Assembly (NCBI GenBank): GCA_050043005.1
Contig: JBHJIZ010000062.1
Span: 1-64,000, forward strand
DNA length: 64,000 nt
Source: Thermohalobaculum sp050043005
GTDB taxonomy: Bacteria; Pseudomonadota; Alphaproteobacteria; Rhodobacterales; Rhodobacteraceae
Direction of reading: 5' to 3'
The translations under genes were made by a program, and so were the position numbers. The notes under the pieces were generated by a model. That model worked only from the letters and a program-made list of their open reading frames with translations. It was not told the origin of the DNA and ran no database searches. Positions 44,815 through 54,481 of the stretch are shown here, piece by piece. Every line of letters starts with the position of its first letter. Within the stretch, counting starts at the first letter, position 1.

Positions 44815-46260
44815 TCAGAGCGTACGCTCGATCAGCAGTTCGACACGACGGTTCTCGGGCCAGCACGCGCGGTCCTCGGCCGGAACGCAGATCGGGTCAT
44901 CCGGACCACGCCCCTCGACCAGGGTTCTCAGATCCGGCGGCGAATGAACGGCAATCGCGGTCATCACGGAATCGGCCCGCGCCTTGGAGAGCTCCTGGTT
45001 CGAGGACCAACGAGAGCGGCCAGAGAGCGGCTGCGCATCGGAATGCCCGAGCGACACGACCCGTCCATGCCGGAAACCGCGCTGCCTGAGCAGTTCGGTT
45101 TCCTGCTTGAAGACCTCGCCTATGCGCGGGGCAAGCTGCTGCTGGAAAGCGTCACTCACCTCGGCTTTCCCAGACGGAAACAGCAGCTTGTTCGACATAC
45201 GAACGATGATGAAGTTCTGGTCGAGATAGTCTGCGGTCACCAACCCCTGCTGGATCTCCGGTTCCAGCGCCGCACGAATACGGTCAAGCTGACCGTTGTC
45301 CGGCGGTGGCGGTGGCGGTGGCGGCGGTGCAACGACCTGCGTCCGCGCAATCTCGACAGTTGCTTCAGGATGAATATCCAGCGCGCGATGCACGATCTGA
45401 TCGGTTTCACCCGCAAGCGCGAACCGGAGGCCAAAGAACAGGCCGGTCAACAGAAGCCCGACGACAGCGGCAACCGCCCAGAATGGGATCTGCATGCCGA
45501 TCGACTTCTTACCGATTTCCATCCCAACCCAGTTCGGCGACAGGTCCCAGTTTCCGCTGCCCTCGACGCGCCGAAGCGCACTGTAAACCTCACGGCGTGT
45601 CTGTTGGAGGGGTGCCGCTCCGGTGCCGGCACCTTCCATGCGGTGCATGCCTTCGAAGCCCAGCGACAGGCAGCTGTACTTCAATTCAAGCAGATCATAG
45701 TACCCGCCCGGGTCTTGCATCGCTTTTTCGAGATTGCGATAGAACCCAACACCACCGTCACGCGAATTCTGGCAGTACTTCGGGAGCATCGGATCGCTGG
45801 CCCAGACCTGCTTGTTCTCTCCCGGCAGGTTCATCACGACATCGTCCGCCATCGTGCAGATCGCGTATTTCGCCGGTGGAATCTGTTCGGGTTTCGCACC
45901 ATTCGCGGCAGCGGCCGCATCGAAACCTTCGATCGCGCGACTGACCGAGACCTTCAAATCGGCAAAACTTGCTTGTGTGAGCGAGTTGCGCAACCGGCCG
46001 AGAAGATCCAACAACGGCCCTGCAGCGATGATCAGTGGGTTTGTCCCCGGCGTCTGTATCGGCCCGGCAGGGGCCGCTGGCGGGGGCGAGAGTGACGGCT
46101 GAGAAGGGGCTGGAGACGCCGCCGCGCCGCCGAACGGGGTTTGTGCCGGTTGTCCACCTGGTGCCGCGCCACCGGGGTTGGGTCGCGCGCCGCCCGGATT
46201 GGGCCGGACAATAGTCCTGTCATTCTGTCCGAAAGGATCGAATGGGTCGTTGCCACTCAC
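44815..46260 (-). CDS. tssL: T6SS protein TssL with OmpA-like peptidoglycan-binding domain
   Basis: A 481-residue long-form TssL. The N-terminal 70 residues are Pro/Gly-rich with repeats of PNPGG. Residues about 75-250 are the DotU/IcmH cytoplasmic domain (ICTMADDVVMNLPG). A membrane helix (FWAVAAVVGLLLTGLFFGLRF) follows, then a proline stretch and an OmpA-like domain (FPSGKAEVSD ... SLGHSDAQPL ... NQELSKARADSV) that anchors the complex to peptidoglycan. The start overlaps the tssK stop by four bases (46257-46260). Confidence 0.94.
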   Translation of the reverse strand: MSGNDPFDPFGQNDRTIVRPNPGGARPNPGGAAPGGQPAQTPFGGAAASPAPSQPSLSPPPAAPAGPIQTPGTNPLIIAAGPLLDLLGRLRNSLTQASFADLKVSVSRAIEGFDAAAAANGAKPEQIPPAKYAICTMADDVVMNLPGENKQVWASDPMLPKYCQNSRDGGVGFYRNLEKAMQDPGGYYDLLELKYSCLSLGFEGMHRMEGAGTGAAPLQQTRREVYSALRRVEGSGNWDLSPNWVGMEIGKKSIGMQIPFWAVAAVVGLLLTGLFFGLRFALAGETDQIVHRALDIHPEATVEIARTQVVAPPPPPPPPPDNGQLDRIRAALEPEIQQGLVTADYLDQNFIIVRMSNKLLFPSGKAEVSDAFQQQLAPRIGEVFKQETELLRQRGFRHGRVVSLGHSDAQPLSGRSRWSSNQELSKARADSVMTAIAVHSPPDLRTLVEGRGPDDPICVPAEDRACWPENRRVELLIERTL

Positions 46261-47594
46261 TGCATATCCTCCCTGATCGCCCAGAACTCTAGCTTAAGAT
46301 CGGGCCAGTCGCCCGAGAAGTGAAGACCGACCGCCGGTGCTTGGCTGAACTCCGCCCAGAGCGGGGTATTCTTGTCCAAACGGAAGTAAACATGGTCTGA
46401 AAGCGCGCGGATTTGCCGGGGCGGCGTCGCGGTGTAGACAAGCGGGACGCCGGGTAGCTGCGCGTGAATGATCTCCTGCATCTTCGTGGATGGTCCCAGT
46501 TTGAAGAGCGCAGGAAACTTCTCCTGGATGTCCTGAAGCGCCTGGCCGGCAGAAACCTCGATAATGAAGGCCGCGTGCTGGAAAAGCGCCCGATCCCGGA
46601 TCGGCGAGACATAGGCGTTTGTGCCGCGCTCGATGAGTTCGAGGCGCACCGCACGCCGCTCCATCCGTGCACTGAGTGCGCTTTGCAGATCGCGCAGGAT
46701 TGGGTGAAATGTCGTGACCAAGTCATCATGGTCGTACGGGTCATAAGACCGCGCCAAGCGCTCCTGCGTCGCAAATGTCGACAACTCACCTGCGAGGCTG
46801 AGCAAGGCTGTGTACAACCGTTCGGGATGCACATATTGCGAGTGCCGCATATGGCGCAGGATCGGGACTTCTCGATTCAGAACTTGCAGCATGAAATAGT
46901 CAGCGTATTGCAGCCCGCCCCCGGCCGTCGGATCCGCAGCGTAGCGCGAAAGCTCTTCGAGCTTCGTCTCGATCCAACCGATAACCCGATCGAGAATGCC
47001 GTTGAAACCGGCATGCGCGTGTGTGGTTATCGCAGGCGGGAGAAAACGATTGTCGAAAACAATCGTCTTGTCCTGAATTTCGACCACCCGTGCGAGCCCG
47101 ATCTGCGTCGATCCCGACTTGGAGCCGTCCAGGACTTCGTAGACGAAACGTGGATGGGCGATGTCGATGTCTTCTTCGCTTCGCGTTCCGGCAGAAGAGT
47201 CGATCACCGGTTCGTTGGAACGCCAATACCGCGATCCGCTGTCCGCGTCTTGAAAGTCCAGCTCTCGCGAGTTCTTGGCAATCGCCGGAACCGAAAGCCC
47301 AATGACCGAGTTTGCAATCTTCTCGCTGAGTTCGAGTGGCTCGGGAAGTGGGGACTGGTCTGGAATATCGAATGGCATCCCGTCCGGCATAATGCCAGCG
47401 GCGCGGCGCACGGCAAATTTTCCCTGCTGTGCGAGATCATGATCGATTTCGAGTGAAGTCACGCCCCAAGGATAGGGGGTCACAAGGCCAACGCGCGCGT
47501 TCAGCGTGTTCTCGTGATAGCGGTCCTGCTGCTGGAAGTGCTGCGGGCGCAGAAACAGGCCTTCTGTCCAACCTACCTTGCTGTTCCAGCTCAT
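46257..47594 (-). CDS. tssK: T6SS baseplate protein TssK
   Basis: A 445-residue protein of normal length. TssK joins the phage-like baseplate to the TssL/M membrane complex. The start MSWNSKVGWTEGLFLRPQHFQQQDRY (spread motif) is the family hallmark, and the C-terminus carries LKLEFWAI. It overlaps tssL by 4 bases and is 54 bases downstream of tssJ, consistent with the usual tssJ-K-L-M order. Confidence 0.96.
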   Translation of the reverse strand: MSWNSKVGWTEGLFLRPQHFQQQDRYHENTLNARVGLVTPYPWGVTSLEIDHDLAQQGKFAVRRAAGIMPDGMPFDIPDQSPLPEPLELSEKIANSVIGLSVPAIAKNSRELDFQDADSGSRYWRSNEPVIDSSAGTRSEEDIDIAHPRFVYEVLDGSKSGSTQIGLARVVEIQDKTIVFDNRFLPPAITTHAHAGFNGILDRVIGWIETKLEELSRYAADPTAGGGLQYADYFMLQVLNREVPILRHMRHSQYVHPERLYTALLSLAGELSTFATQERLARSYDPYDHDDLVTTFHPILRDLQSALSARMERRAVRLELIERGTNAYVSPIRDRALFQHAAFIIEVSAGQALQDIQEKFPALFKLGPSTKMQEIIHAQLPGVPLVYTATPPRQIRALSDHVYFRLDKNTPLWAEFSQAPAVGLHFSGDWPDLKLEFWAIREDMQ

Positions 47595-47648
47595 TCCGTC
47601 GTCCCCGCTCGCGTCTTTTCGTTGCCATGAGGCCTGAGCCTCAATTGA

Positions 47649-48122
47649 TCATTCTATGGAAACCGCGTCCGTGCCGATGGTCGCCTTCAGCAAGGTCACG
47701 TCCTTCGGTTTGACCGGTTTCGATGCCCGCCAGCCCGCTGTCGCAAAATCACGGTACGCGACCGTGATGCCGATATCCGACGTGCCCGCTGGCAGTTCAA
47801 AGACCTTCTTCACGGTCCGCCCGGGCATAATGACCATTTTTGCGATCCGTGTCATCGACTCGGCAAGATCGCCGAGCGGCCCACCGGTAAGCGCCTCTGG
47901 ATCTCCGATGTCGAACGGTGCGCCCGGTTTCAGCGCATAAAGATGGACAATAGCGGGGCTTGGGCGTCCGTTCTTGTCGGGGTTCTGGTTCTGCGTGCCG
48001 GTGACGTTGACCTGGGCAATCGTGGACTCGTCCTTTGGAGGTGGAGGCGGCGGAGCGCATGCCGTTAGAAAGAACACAGTCGCCATCGCCCCTGCGATCA
48101 ACTTAACCGTCGAAAGAGCCAT
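47649..48122 (-). CDS. tssJ: T6SS outer-membrane lipoprotein TssJ
   Basis: A 157-residue lipoprotein from ATG 48122, chosen because it opens with the signal MALSTVKLIAGAMATVFFLTAC with lipobox LTAC. A run of prolines follows the lipidated Cys, then the transthyretin-like TssJ domain (PAIVHLYALKPGAPF). It anchors TssM at the outer membrane. The frame upstream of 48122 overlaps the tagH gene and is not used. Confidence 0.93.
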   Translation of the reverse strand: MALSTVKLIAGAMATVFFLTACAPPPPPPKDESTIAQVNVTGTQNQNPDKNGRPSPAIVHLYALKPGAPFDIGDPEALTGGPLGDLAESMTRIAKMVIMPGRTVKKVFELPAGTSDIGITVAYRDFATAGWRASKPVKPKDVTLLKATIGTDAVSIE

Positions 48123-48189
48123 ATCACTTCCCCTAAGGACCATAGTTTCGCAGCCCAATCGGACCGCTTGGGTTCGAGACGGACAAGAC

Positions 48190-49971
48190 CTAGCCTTGCC
48201 TGTCATACATCTCTGCGAAGAGTATCATGATAGCGTCGATCATACCCCGGTCATGATGTCCGGACTTGGCTTTGAAACGCTCGACATACGTGTCCCAGAA
48301 TTTCGCCCTGCGCGAGCTGACAAGCCCCGCGAGACCGCCATCCTTGGCTGTCGCGCCAGCGATATTTTCAGGGTCCAGATCTTCAATCAGAACCTGGAGC
48401 GCGCTCTGCATCGCCCCGAAAGTCTGCATCTGGTGGCTTTGCAGGTCGCCGAAGCTCTGTTCGAAAGTCTGCTTCGCATCCAGATAGCTTTTGGTCTTCT
48501 GGCCAAACATGATGCGCATTGCGTCCTCGGGTGTTGGCGAGAACTTCAGCGGGTTGTTTTCGAGCGCTCCTATCATCGTTCGCTCCGAGGAGCGCATTGC
48601 GCTCTTCGTCTCGGCGCGCGCAAGGAGCATTGCCTGCAGACTTTGCGAAACGGTTCTGAGCAGTTCGCCCAGTTCCTCTCCCAATTGCTCATCACTGCGC
48701 CCGGCAATCGCACCGGCCGGAAGCCCGGCGCCACGCTCGAACGCCGCGACGAACGCACCTGACGCGGCGGGCATCACTGCGGGAGCTGGTGATTGTGCCG
48801 GAGGTACCTCAGCACCGGGCGCTTGAGCACCTTCCGACCATTGCCCTGCCAAGCCGGGAGCAGCTTCTGCCACTTGCGAAACCGGTGCAGGGGATGGCGA
48901 AGCTTGCGGCGGCGCACCAGACTCGCCGTGGGATACAGGGGTCGGCGCGGGTTCCATTGGGGTCGCCGTTTGCGGCGGCGTCTCCGGCGGGGCTGCTGGT
49001 TGCGGCGCTGGCTCCAGTGGAGGTTCTGGCTGTAGCGCTGAGTCCGGTTCGCTCACGGCTACCGAGCTCTGCGCTTCTGCGGCATCCGGAACGTCATCGA
49101 CAGCGACATCCGCCGGAGCGGGATCTTGTGGTTCTGGATCGCCTAACATGAAGGGGTCGTGCGCTTCAGAATCCAACACCGGCGTCGGCGAAGGGGCAGG
49201 CGCTGGGTCCGCCCGAGGTGCCGGCTCTGGGTTTGGGTTGGCCGGCGGCGCGGCGTCCGTTGGTGGTTTCGGACTCGATGGCGCAGGCACATCCCAAGGA
49301 GATGCCCCAGCCGCTTCGGATGTTGGCGGTGCTCCCCAGTCGATGCCGGGGGGGTCGGCTTTGTCGCCGCCTGATGACTCGCTCGGTGCAGGTGCCGACA
49401 TTCCCCAATCCGCAACATCGGCGGCGGGTGCGGCGTCCTGTTTTACATTTCCAAAGCCCCAGGAAATGTTCTCTTCCGAGAGATCACCGCCACCCCTCGC
49501 GACCTGACCGTTACCTGAACTTGCCTGGCTGCGAGCAGTGAAATCGCGTCGATCGATCGACTCGGCGACGTCATCTACGCCTCCCCAGGGGTCGTTGCTG
49601 ACGCTCGTGCCGCCTTTCTCCGGAACCGGACCAGGACCACCCGGCCCTGCCTCGACACCGCTCAATTCGACATTCACGATGTAAGGGCCGACGTGAATGC
49701 GGTCGCCGTGAGCCAACCGATGCGGTTCTGTGAGACGTCCGGGATTTCCATTCACCGAAGTCCCGTTCGTCGACACGTCATGCAACCAATAGGCACCGTC
49801 GCGGAAATGAATCTCGCAGTGCTTGCCAGATATGAAACGCTCGGGATCAGGCAACGTCCAATCCAGGTAGGTATCCCGCCCAATGTCTATCCCACGGCGG
49901 TCGATCTCGACGAAGACGGGACCGCCATCGGGCAGCGTATCGACATTGTCGATTCTCAGAACTAAGGGCAC
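48190..49971 (-). CDS. tagH: T6SS FHA-domain protein TagH
   Basis: A 593-residue protein. The N-terminal 95 residues form an FHA domain (GRDTYLDWTLPDPERFISGKHCEI, then HDVSTNGTSVNG), which binds phosphothreonine. A long Pro/Ala/Glu-rich linker (about 105-390) is followed by a conserved C-terminal helical domain (DPENIAGATA ... SRRAKFWDTYVERFKAK) seen in TagH/ImpI proteins. It is the expected target of PpkA and of the PP2C phosphatase encoded downstream. The linker is unusually long and compositionally simple. Confidence 0.93.
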   Translation of the reverse strand: MPLVLRIDNVDTLPDGGPVFVEIDRRGIDIGRDTYLDWTLPDPERFISGKHCEIHFRDGAYWLHDVSTNGTSVNGNPGRLTEPHRLAHGDRIHVGPYIVNVELSGVEAGPGGPGPVPEKGGTSVSNDPWGGVDDVAESIDRRDFTARSQASSGNGQVARGGGDLSEENISWGFGNVKQDAAPAADVADWGMSAPAPSESSGGDKADPPGIDWGAPPTSEAAGASPWDVPAPSSPKPPTDAAPPANPNPEPAPRADPAPAPSPTPVLDSEAHDPFMLGDPEPQDPAPADVAVDDVPDAAEAQSSVAVSEPDSALQPEPPLEPAPQPAAPPETPPQTATPMEPAPTPVSHGESGAPPQASPSPAPVSQVAEAAPGLAGQWSEGAQAPGAEVPPAQSPAPAVMPAASGAFVAAFERGAGLPAGAIAGRSDEQLGEELGELLRTVSQSLQAMLLARAETKSAMRSSERTMIGALENNPLKFSPTPEDAMRIMFGQKTKSYLDAKQTFEQSFGDLQSHQMQTFGAMQSALQVLIEDLDPENIAGATAKDGGLAGLVSSRRAKFWDTYVERFKAKSGHHDRGMIDAIMILFAEMYDRQG

Positions 49972-50065
49972 GGTCTCACCCAGCAGAAGCGAAGTTTCAT
50001 CGCGAGTTTCGGGATTACGCAGAGGTCAGTCAATGGTCGGCCGGTTCTGACAAACAGAGGCGTGA

Positions 50066-50677
50066 TCAAGCGCTGCTCCCATCCTGCGCGTTTCGTTTCT
50101 CGAGCATTTCCTTCCAGGGACCGGTCCCGTCGCCGTTCCCTGCGAAGTCGATTGCGCTGGCGATGGCACATCTTTGATTGTCTAAGGTTACGAAAACGTC
50201 TTCATCCTGGGTTGCGAGCATGATTGCCATTGCCACGGCCTTGCCAGAGACTTCGGGCGACGGCGGAACCGCCTGAAGTCCAGCGGGTGCCATGGACCCG
50301 CTGGTCGTAAAGGCCGAGAAAGCGATCCAGGGGCCAGCGCCTTCGAAGTAGTTTTCCTCGGCGAAGGCACCTGCGGCGCGGCGTTCCTCTTCCTCGGGCT
50401 GACGGCACCAGGCTTCCGCAAGCCTAAGGCCCTCTGCAGTCAGCGGATCGGAACCTGCCGTGCCGCGCAACGCGAGGCACCCCCACCAAACCGCATCGCG
50501 TTTCGGGAGTGCCAGCGCCATGAAGAACAACGCCGTGGTGATGTCTTCCGCGTCCACAAGCTGCTGAACATAGTCGACCGGAGCCACATCGTCCGGCAAC
50601 TCGCCCAGATCTTCGACTATAGCCGGGAAGGCTTCAGAAACCTGAGCTGCGGTTGTGAATCTGATCCGTTGAGCCAT
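50066..50677 (-). CDS. Hypothetical protein encoded within the T6SS locus
   Basis: A 203-residue protein with no motif that I recognise. The N-terminal half is helical (AQVSEAFPAIVEDLGELPDDVAPVDYVQQLV), the middle has WWGCLALR, and EEEERRAAGAFAEENYFEGAGPWIAFSAF follows. No signal peptide. It lies between tssH and tagH on the same strand and is preceded by a perfect TGTGA-N6-TCACA palindrome, so it begins a transcription unit. Similar small genes occur in other Rhodobacterales T6SS loci, so an accessory role is likely. Confidence 0.72.
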   Translation of the reverse strand: MAQRIRFTTAAQVSEAFPAIVEDLGELPDDVAPVDYVQQLVDAEDITTALFFMALALPKRDAVWWGCLALRGTAGSDPLTAEGLRLAEAWCRQPEEEERRAAGAFAEENYFEGAGPWIAFSAFTTSGSMAPAGLQAVPPSPEVSGKAVAMAIMLATQDEDVFVTLDNQRCAIASAIDFAGNGDGTGPWKEMLEKRNAQDGSSA

Positions 50678-50816
50678 ACCCTCGCATCCCCCACCCGCGG
50701 GTCAGGCGATCTGAACTGTCTTCGCAGACCACTCGCCATTCCCTACGGCCGATGATGTGAAATTCATCACATACGGCCACCTGCCACCCATTACCGGGTA
50801 GCGCGTAGCCTATACC
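50678..50816. promoter_or_regulatory. Intergenic region with CRP-like palindrome between tssH and the 50066-50677 gene
   Basis: About 140 bases. The plus strand reads TGTGA AATTCA TCACA at 50756-50771, with one more pairing base on each side (A..T), so 6-bp arms. It matches the TGTGA-N6-TCACA pattern of CRP-type regulators and lies about 80 bases before the 50677 start codon. I cannot name the protein that binds it. Confidence 0.6.
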
Positions 50817-53441
50817 TTATTTCACCTCATAGGCGAAGTCGCCATCCGCAACCGTGACATTCGCTTCGCTGATTTCCTCTCCCGTGAGGGACCGGTTCAG
50901 AACTTCAAGCGAAATTGCCGGGAGCATTGTGTTCGTGATGATGTTGTCGATCATCCGACCACCAGATGCCGGGTCGTTGCAACGGCGCACGATCTCCGCG
51001 ACCACCTCGTCGGTGTAGTTGAAGTCGGCGTTGTGCTCGGACTTCATACGCTTCACGATCCGGCCCAGTTGAAGCTTGACGATCTTGCCCATCATATCGT
51101 CGCTCAGCGGATAATACGGGATCGTCACCAAGCGTCCCAGAAGAGCGGCCGGGAAGATCTTGAGCTGTTCTTCCTTCAGCGCCTCCGCGAGCTTTTCCGG
51201 TTCCGGAGCGAGTTCGGGATCCTTGGTAAGCTCCATGATCAGGTCGGTGCCCACGTTTGAAGTCAGAATGATCAAGGTGTTCTTGAAGTCGATCATTCGG
51301 CCGGTGCCGTCCTCCATCATGCCTTTATCAAAGACCTGGAAGAAGACCTCGTGCACATCGCCATGCGCTTTCTCGACCTCGTCGAGCAGCACCACCGAGT
51401 AGGGCTTGCGCCGGACGGCTTCCGTCAGCTTGCCGCCTTCACCATAGCCAACGTATCCCGGAGGCGCACCTTTCAGCGAACTGACCGTGTGGGACTCCTG
51501 ATACTCCGACATGTTGATGGTGATCATATTTTGCTCACCACCATAGATCGCCTCGGCCAATGCAATGGCCGACTCGGTCTTGCCGACGCCGGATGGTCCG
51601 CACAGCATAAACACGCCGATCGGTTTGTTCGGATTGTCCAGTTTCGCGCGGTTGGTCTGGATGCGCTTGGCGATCATTTCGATGCCGTGGCCCTGGCCGA
51701 TGACCCGCTCGCCAACGATGTCGGCGAGATTGAGGATCTGCTGCACTTCATCGGCCACCATGCGGCCAGCCGGGATACCGGTCCAATCCGAGATGATCTG
51801 CGCGACTGCCTGTTCATCGACGTGGGGATAGATCATGCGGTCGTCAGGATGGATCTCGTCAAGCTGATGCACCTTGCCTTCAAGCGCCGCGCGGATGGTC
51901 GCGGCATCTGCAGCCTCGTCGCCCATCTGTTTGCGCAGATCCTGGATCTCGGCAACGATCGCTTGCTCTTTCTCCCATTCCGCTTCGTAACCGGCGAGCC
52001 TTTCATTGAGCGACGCGATGTCTTCTTCAAGTTCCGTGATCCGCGCTTCGTCTGCAGTGCCGAGGGCGCGATCCGCCTCTTTCGAAGCCTTCTCGCTTTC
52101 TCGGTTCTCGATCAGCTTGCGTGTGTCTTCAACAACCGCTGGAACCCCGACCTGACTGATCGCAACGCGCGCACAAGCAGTGTCGATCAGGCTGACAGCC
52201 TTATCCGGCAATTGGCGTGCAGGGATGTAGCGCGCTGACAGCGACGCCGCGGCAACAATGGCTTCGTCAGCAACCGATACGCCGTGGTGTTTCTCCATCA
52301 CACCAATCATGCCACGCAGCATATAGCAGCACTTCTCGATCGACGGCTCATCGACGTTAACCACCTGGAAGCGGCGGGTGAGTGCCGGATCTTTCTCGAA
52401 GTACTTCTGATATTCCATCCACGTCGTCGCTGCGATCGTGCGCAACGTTCCACGCGCCAGAGCGGGCTTGAGGAGGTTCGCAGCATCGCCCGTTCCGGCT
52501 GCCCCACCGGCGCCGATCAGCGTATGCGCCTCGTCAATGAACATGATGATCGGCGTCGGGCTGGACTGCACCTCGTCGATGACATTGCGAAGGCGTTCCT
52601 CGAACTGACCCTTCATCGACGCACCAGCCTGCAATAGCCCAATGTCGAGGCTTAGCAGACGCGTGCCCTGGATCGATGGAGGTACCTCGCCAGCGACGAT
52701 TTTTTGCGCGAAGCCTTCGACCACTGCGGTCTTACCGACACCGGCTTCACCGGTGATGATCGGGTTGTTCTGACGCCGCCGCTGCAGCACGTCGATAATC
52801 TGGCGAATTTCTTCGTCGCGTCCGACGATCGGGTCCATCTCACCAGCCTTGGCTGTGAAGTCGACGCAATACTTATCCAGTGCCGTCGTGCCCTGTGGCC
52901 CTTCCGCGGCGTCCGTGGTGCCAGTGCCACCCAGCGCACTCCCGTCCATCGGCTTGAGCGTTTCCTCGTCGCTCTCGCGCCAAATCGCGCGGTACTCATT
53001 CGCGAGGTCATCCGGGTTGATCTTGGCGAATTCACCGCTCAAGTTCTTCAGGACGCGGTTCAGCTTCATGTCCTTGAGCATGCCCATGAGGACGTGCCCA
53101 GTCCGGATCTGCATCTCACCGAAGAACAGCGTGGCATAGAACCACGCGCGTTCCAGCGTGTCGACGATCTGCTCGGATACCTGGGGCATCTCGGTGACGC
53201 CCTTTTTGAACCCGTCGGCGACGGCCTGAACGTCGCGCATCAGTTGACCGCGGTCGAGTTTGTAATGATCGCAGGTCAACGAGATGTCGCAACGGTCATT
53301 CTGCAGTGCGTGCACGAACCAGTGCGCAAGTTCGAGGTTCGCGTTTCCAGCGCCTTTTGCCTGACGGAGGGCCTGAATAAAACAATCGTAGCCGAGTCTG
53401 TTCAGCTTTCCGGTAACTGTCTCAAGTGAAATATCTGCCAT
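50817..53441 (-). CDS. tssH: T6SS sheath disassembly ATPase TssH (ClpV)
   Basis: An 874-residue double AAA+ ATPase that recycles contracted TssB/C sheaths. The N-terminal Clp-N domain is followed by AAA1 with Walker A GEAGVGKT and Walker B MFIDEAHTLIGAGG, a coiled-coil middle domain (about 410-530) and AAA2 with Walker A GPSGVGKT and GAPPGYVGYGEGG. Length and order are standard for ClpV. It is the largest AAA+ gene of the locus and lies 29 bases after tssG. Confidence 0.97.
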   Translation of the reverse strand: MADISLETVTGKLNRLGYDCFIQALRQAKGAGNANLELAHWFVHALQNDRCDISLTCDHYKLDRGQLMRDVQAVADGFKKGVTEMPQVSEQIVDTLERAWFYATLFFGEMQIRTGHVLMGMLKDMKLNRVLKNLSGEFAKINPDDLANEYRAIWRESDEETLKPMDGSALGGTGTTDAAEGPQGTTALDKYCVDFTAKAGEMDPIVGRDEEIRQIIDVLQRRRQNNPIITGEAGVGKTAVVEGFAQKIVAGEVPPSIQGTRLLSLDIGLLQAGASMKGQFEERLRNVIDEVQSSPTPIIMFIDEAHTLIGAGGAAGTGDAANLLKPALARGTLRTIAATTWMEYQKYFEKDPALTRRFQVVNVDEPSIEKCCYMLRGMIGVMEKHHGVSVADEAIVAAASLSARYIPARQLPDKAVSLIDTACARVAISQVGVPAVVEDTRKLIENRESEKASKEADRALGTADEARITELEEDIASLNERLAGYEAEWEKEQAIVAEIQDLRKQMGDEAADAATIRAALEGKVHQLDEIHPDDRMIYPHVDEQAVAQIISDWTGIPAGRMVADEVQQILNLADIVGERVIGQGHGIEMIAKRIQTNRAKLDNPNKPIGVFMLCGPSGVGKTESAIALAEAIYGGEQNMITINMSEYQESHTVSSLKGAPPGYVGYGEGGKLTEAVRRKPYSVVLLDEVEKAHGDVHEVFFQVFDKGMMEDGTGRMIDFKNTLIILTSNVGTDLIMELTKDPELAPEPEKLAEALKEEQLKIFPAALLGRLVTIPYYPLSDDMMGKIVKLQLGRIVKRMKSEHNADFNYTDEVVAEIVRRCNDPASGGRMIDNIITNTMLPAISLEVLNRSLTGEEISEANVTVADGDFAYEVK

Positions 53442-53470
53442 CTCAAAATGCTCCCCTTTGTTATGCGGCC

Positions 53471-54481
53471 CTAGTTGAGGCTGCGAATGACGTCATCGTT
53501 TATTGGCGTAAAGCGCGTCCGCACGAACGTTGCGTCGTCGCTCACACCTGGTTTGCGGACCCAACTGGTCCATCCAAGCTGTCCATAGGACCCAAGCCGC
53601 GTCGGTTGTGGCTCGCGATCAGGCAGAACCAGTTCGACATCCCACTCATACTCGAAGCCGACTGCATTCATGATTGCATCGATAAGGCGTTGATTCCAGT
53701 CTCCGCCCGGAAGGAAGCGTTCATAGTTTTTCAGCGTACCCGGAAAAAGTCGCAATCGAAACTTCGTATCGACCGACGTGACTTCGCTTCCCAGCATTGC
53801 TTCCTTACCCAAGACGGCAAACGCCGAACCAAGCCGCGTCTGCTCGGACATGTCGATCGGGACAGGTGCTCCGACGAACTGGTCAACCTCGGCCTGAATA
53901 CCAAACACCCCGGCAGCGAGACTTTCAAGTTGCGAGGCAGAGATCCGCCTCGGGCCGAGAAGTCCTGCAAAACAGAGCTTCTGGTAGTCCGGCATCTCGT
54001 CAAGATCACGCCAGGTCCGACCGCCCAGTCCGATTGTTGCACCGACGAAATCGCGAAATCGGTCGTCACCGGGCCTCATCGCATGAGCCGCAGGCCGCGC
54101 GTCCGCGTAGGCCCGATAGAACAATTGCAAGAAGCGGTTGTTGAATATGTCCAGGAACCGGGTAAACGCCTCGTCACGCTTGGCGTACCATGCCAGTGCC
54201 TCCTCGGTGGTTGAAGATGGAAGCGGGCCCATCGGCCCCAACATCCCGAGAAATTTCACACGAAGTCTTGCCTTGGTCGTCTCGGTTGCAGGCGTGTATG
54301 TCGCGACGTTCGATGCCGGGAAGTCAAGGTGCGGCACCTGACCAACGTCTAGAAATTCCTCGCGCCGCGTCGCACTGTCGCCGATCTTCGGTTTGTCGTC
54401 GGCCAATGCCTCGTGCCGCATCATCGCCCACAGGAAGCTGTGGAGCCATGGCTTTTCCGCCATCTCCTGCTGCCAGGTCAT
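53471..54481 (-). CDS. tssG: T6SS baseplate protein TssG
   Basis: A 336-residue protein. The start is ATG 54481, giving an ATGA overlap of four bases with the tssF stop; the frame is open 11 codons further upstream. It is recognised by the N-terminal helix (MAEKPWLHSFLWAMMRHEA) and GRTWRDLDEMPDYQKLCFAGLL, and by its place directly after tssF, with which it forms the wedge of the baseplate. Function is from the family. Confidence 0.92.
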   Translation of the reverse strand: MTWQQEMAEKPWLHSFLWAMMRHEALADDKPKIGDSATRREEFLDVGQVPHLDFPASNVATYTPATETTKARLRVKFLGMLGPMGPLPSSTTEEALAWYAKRDEAFTRFLDIFNNRFLQLFYRAYADARPAAHAMRPGDDRFRDFVGATIGLGGRTWRDLDEMPDYQKLCFAGLLGPRRISASQLESLAAGVFGIQAEVDQFVGAPVPIDMSEQTRLGSAFAVLGKEAMLGSEVTSVDTKFRLRLFPGTLKNYERFLPGGDWNQRLIDAIMNAVGFEYEWDVELVLPDREPQPTRLGSYGQLGWTSWVRKPGVSDDATFVRTRFTPINDDVIRSLN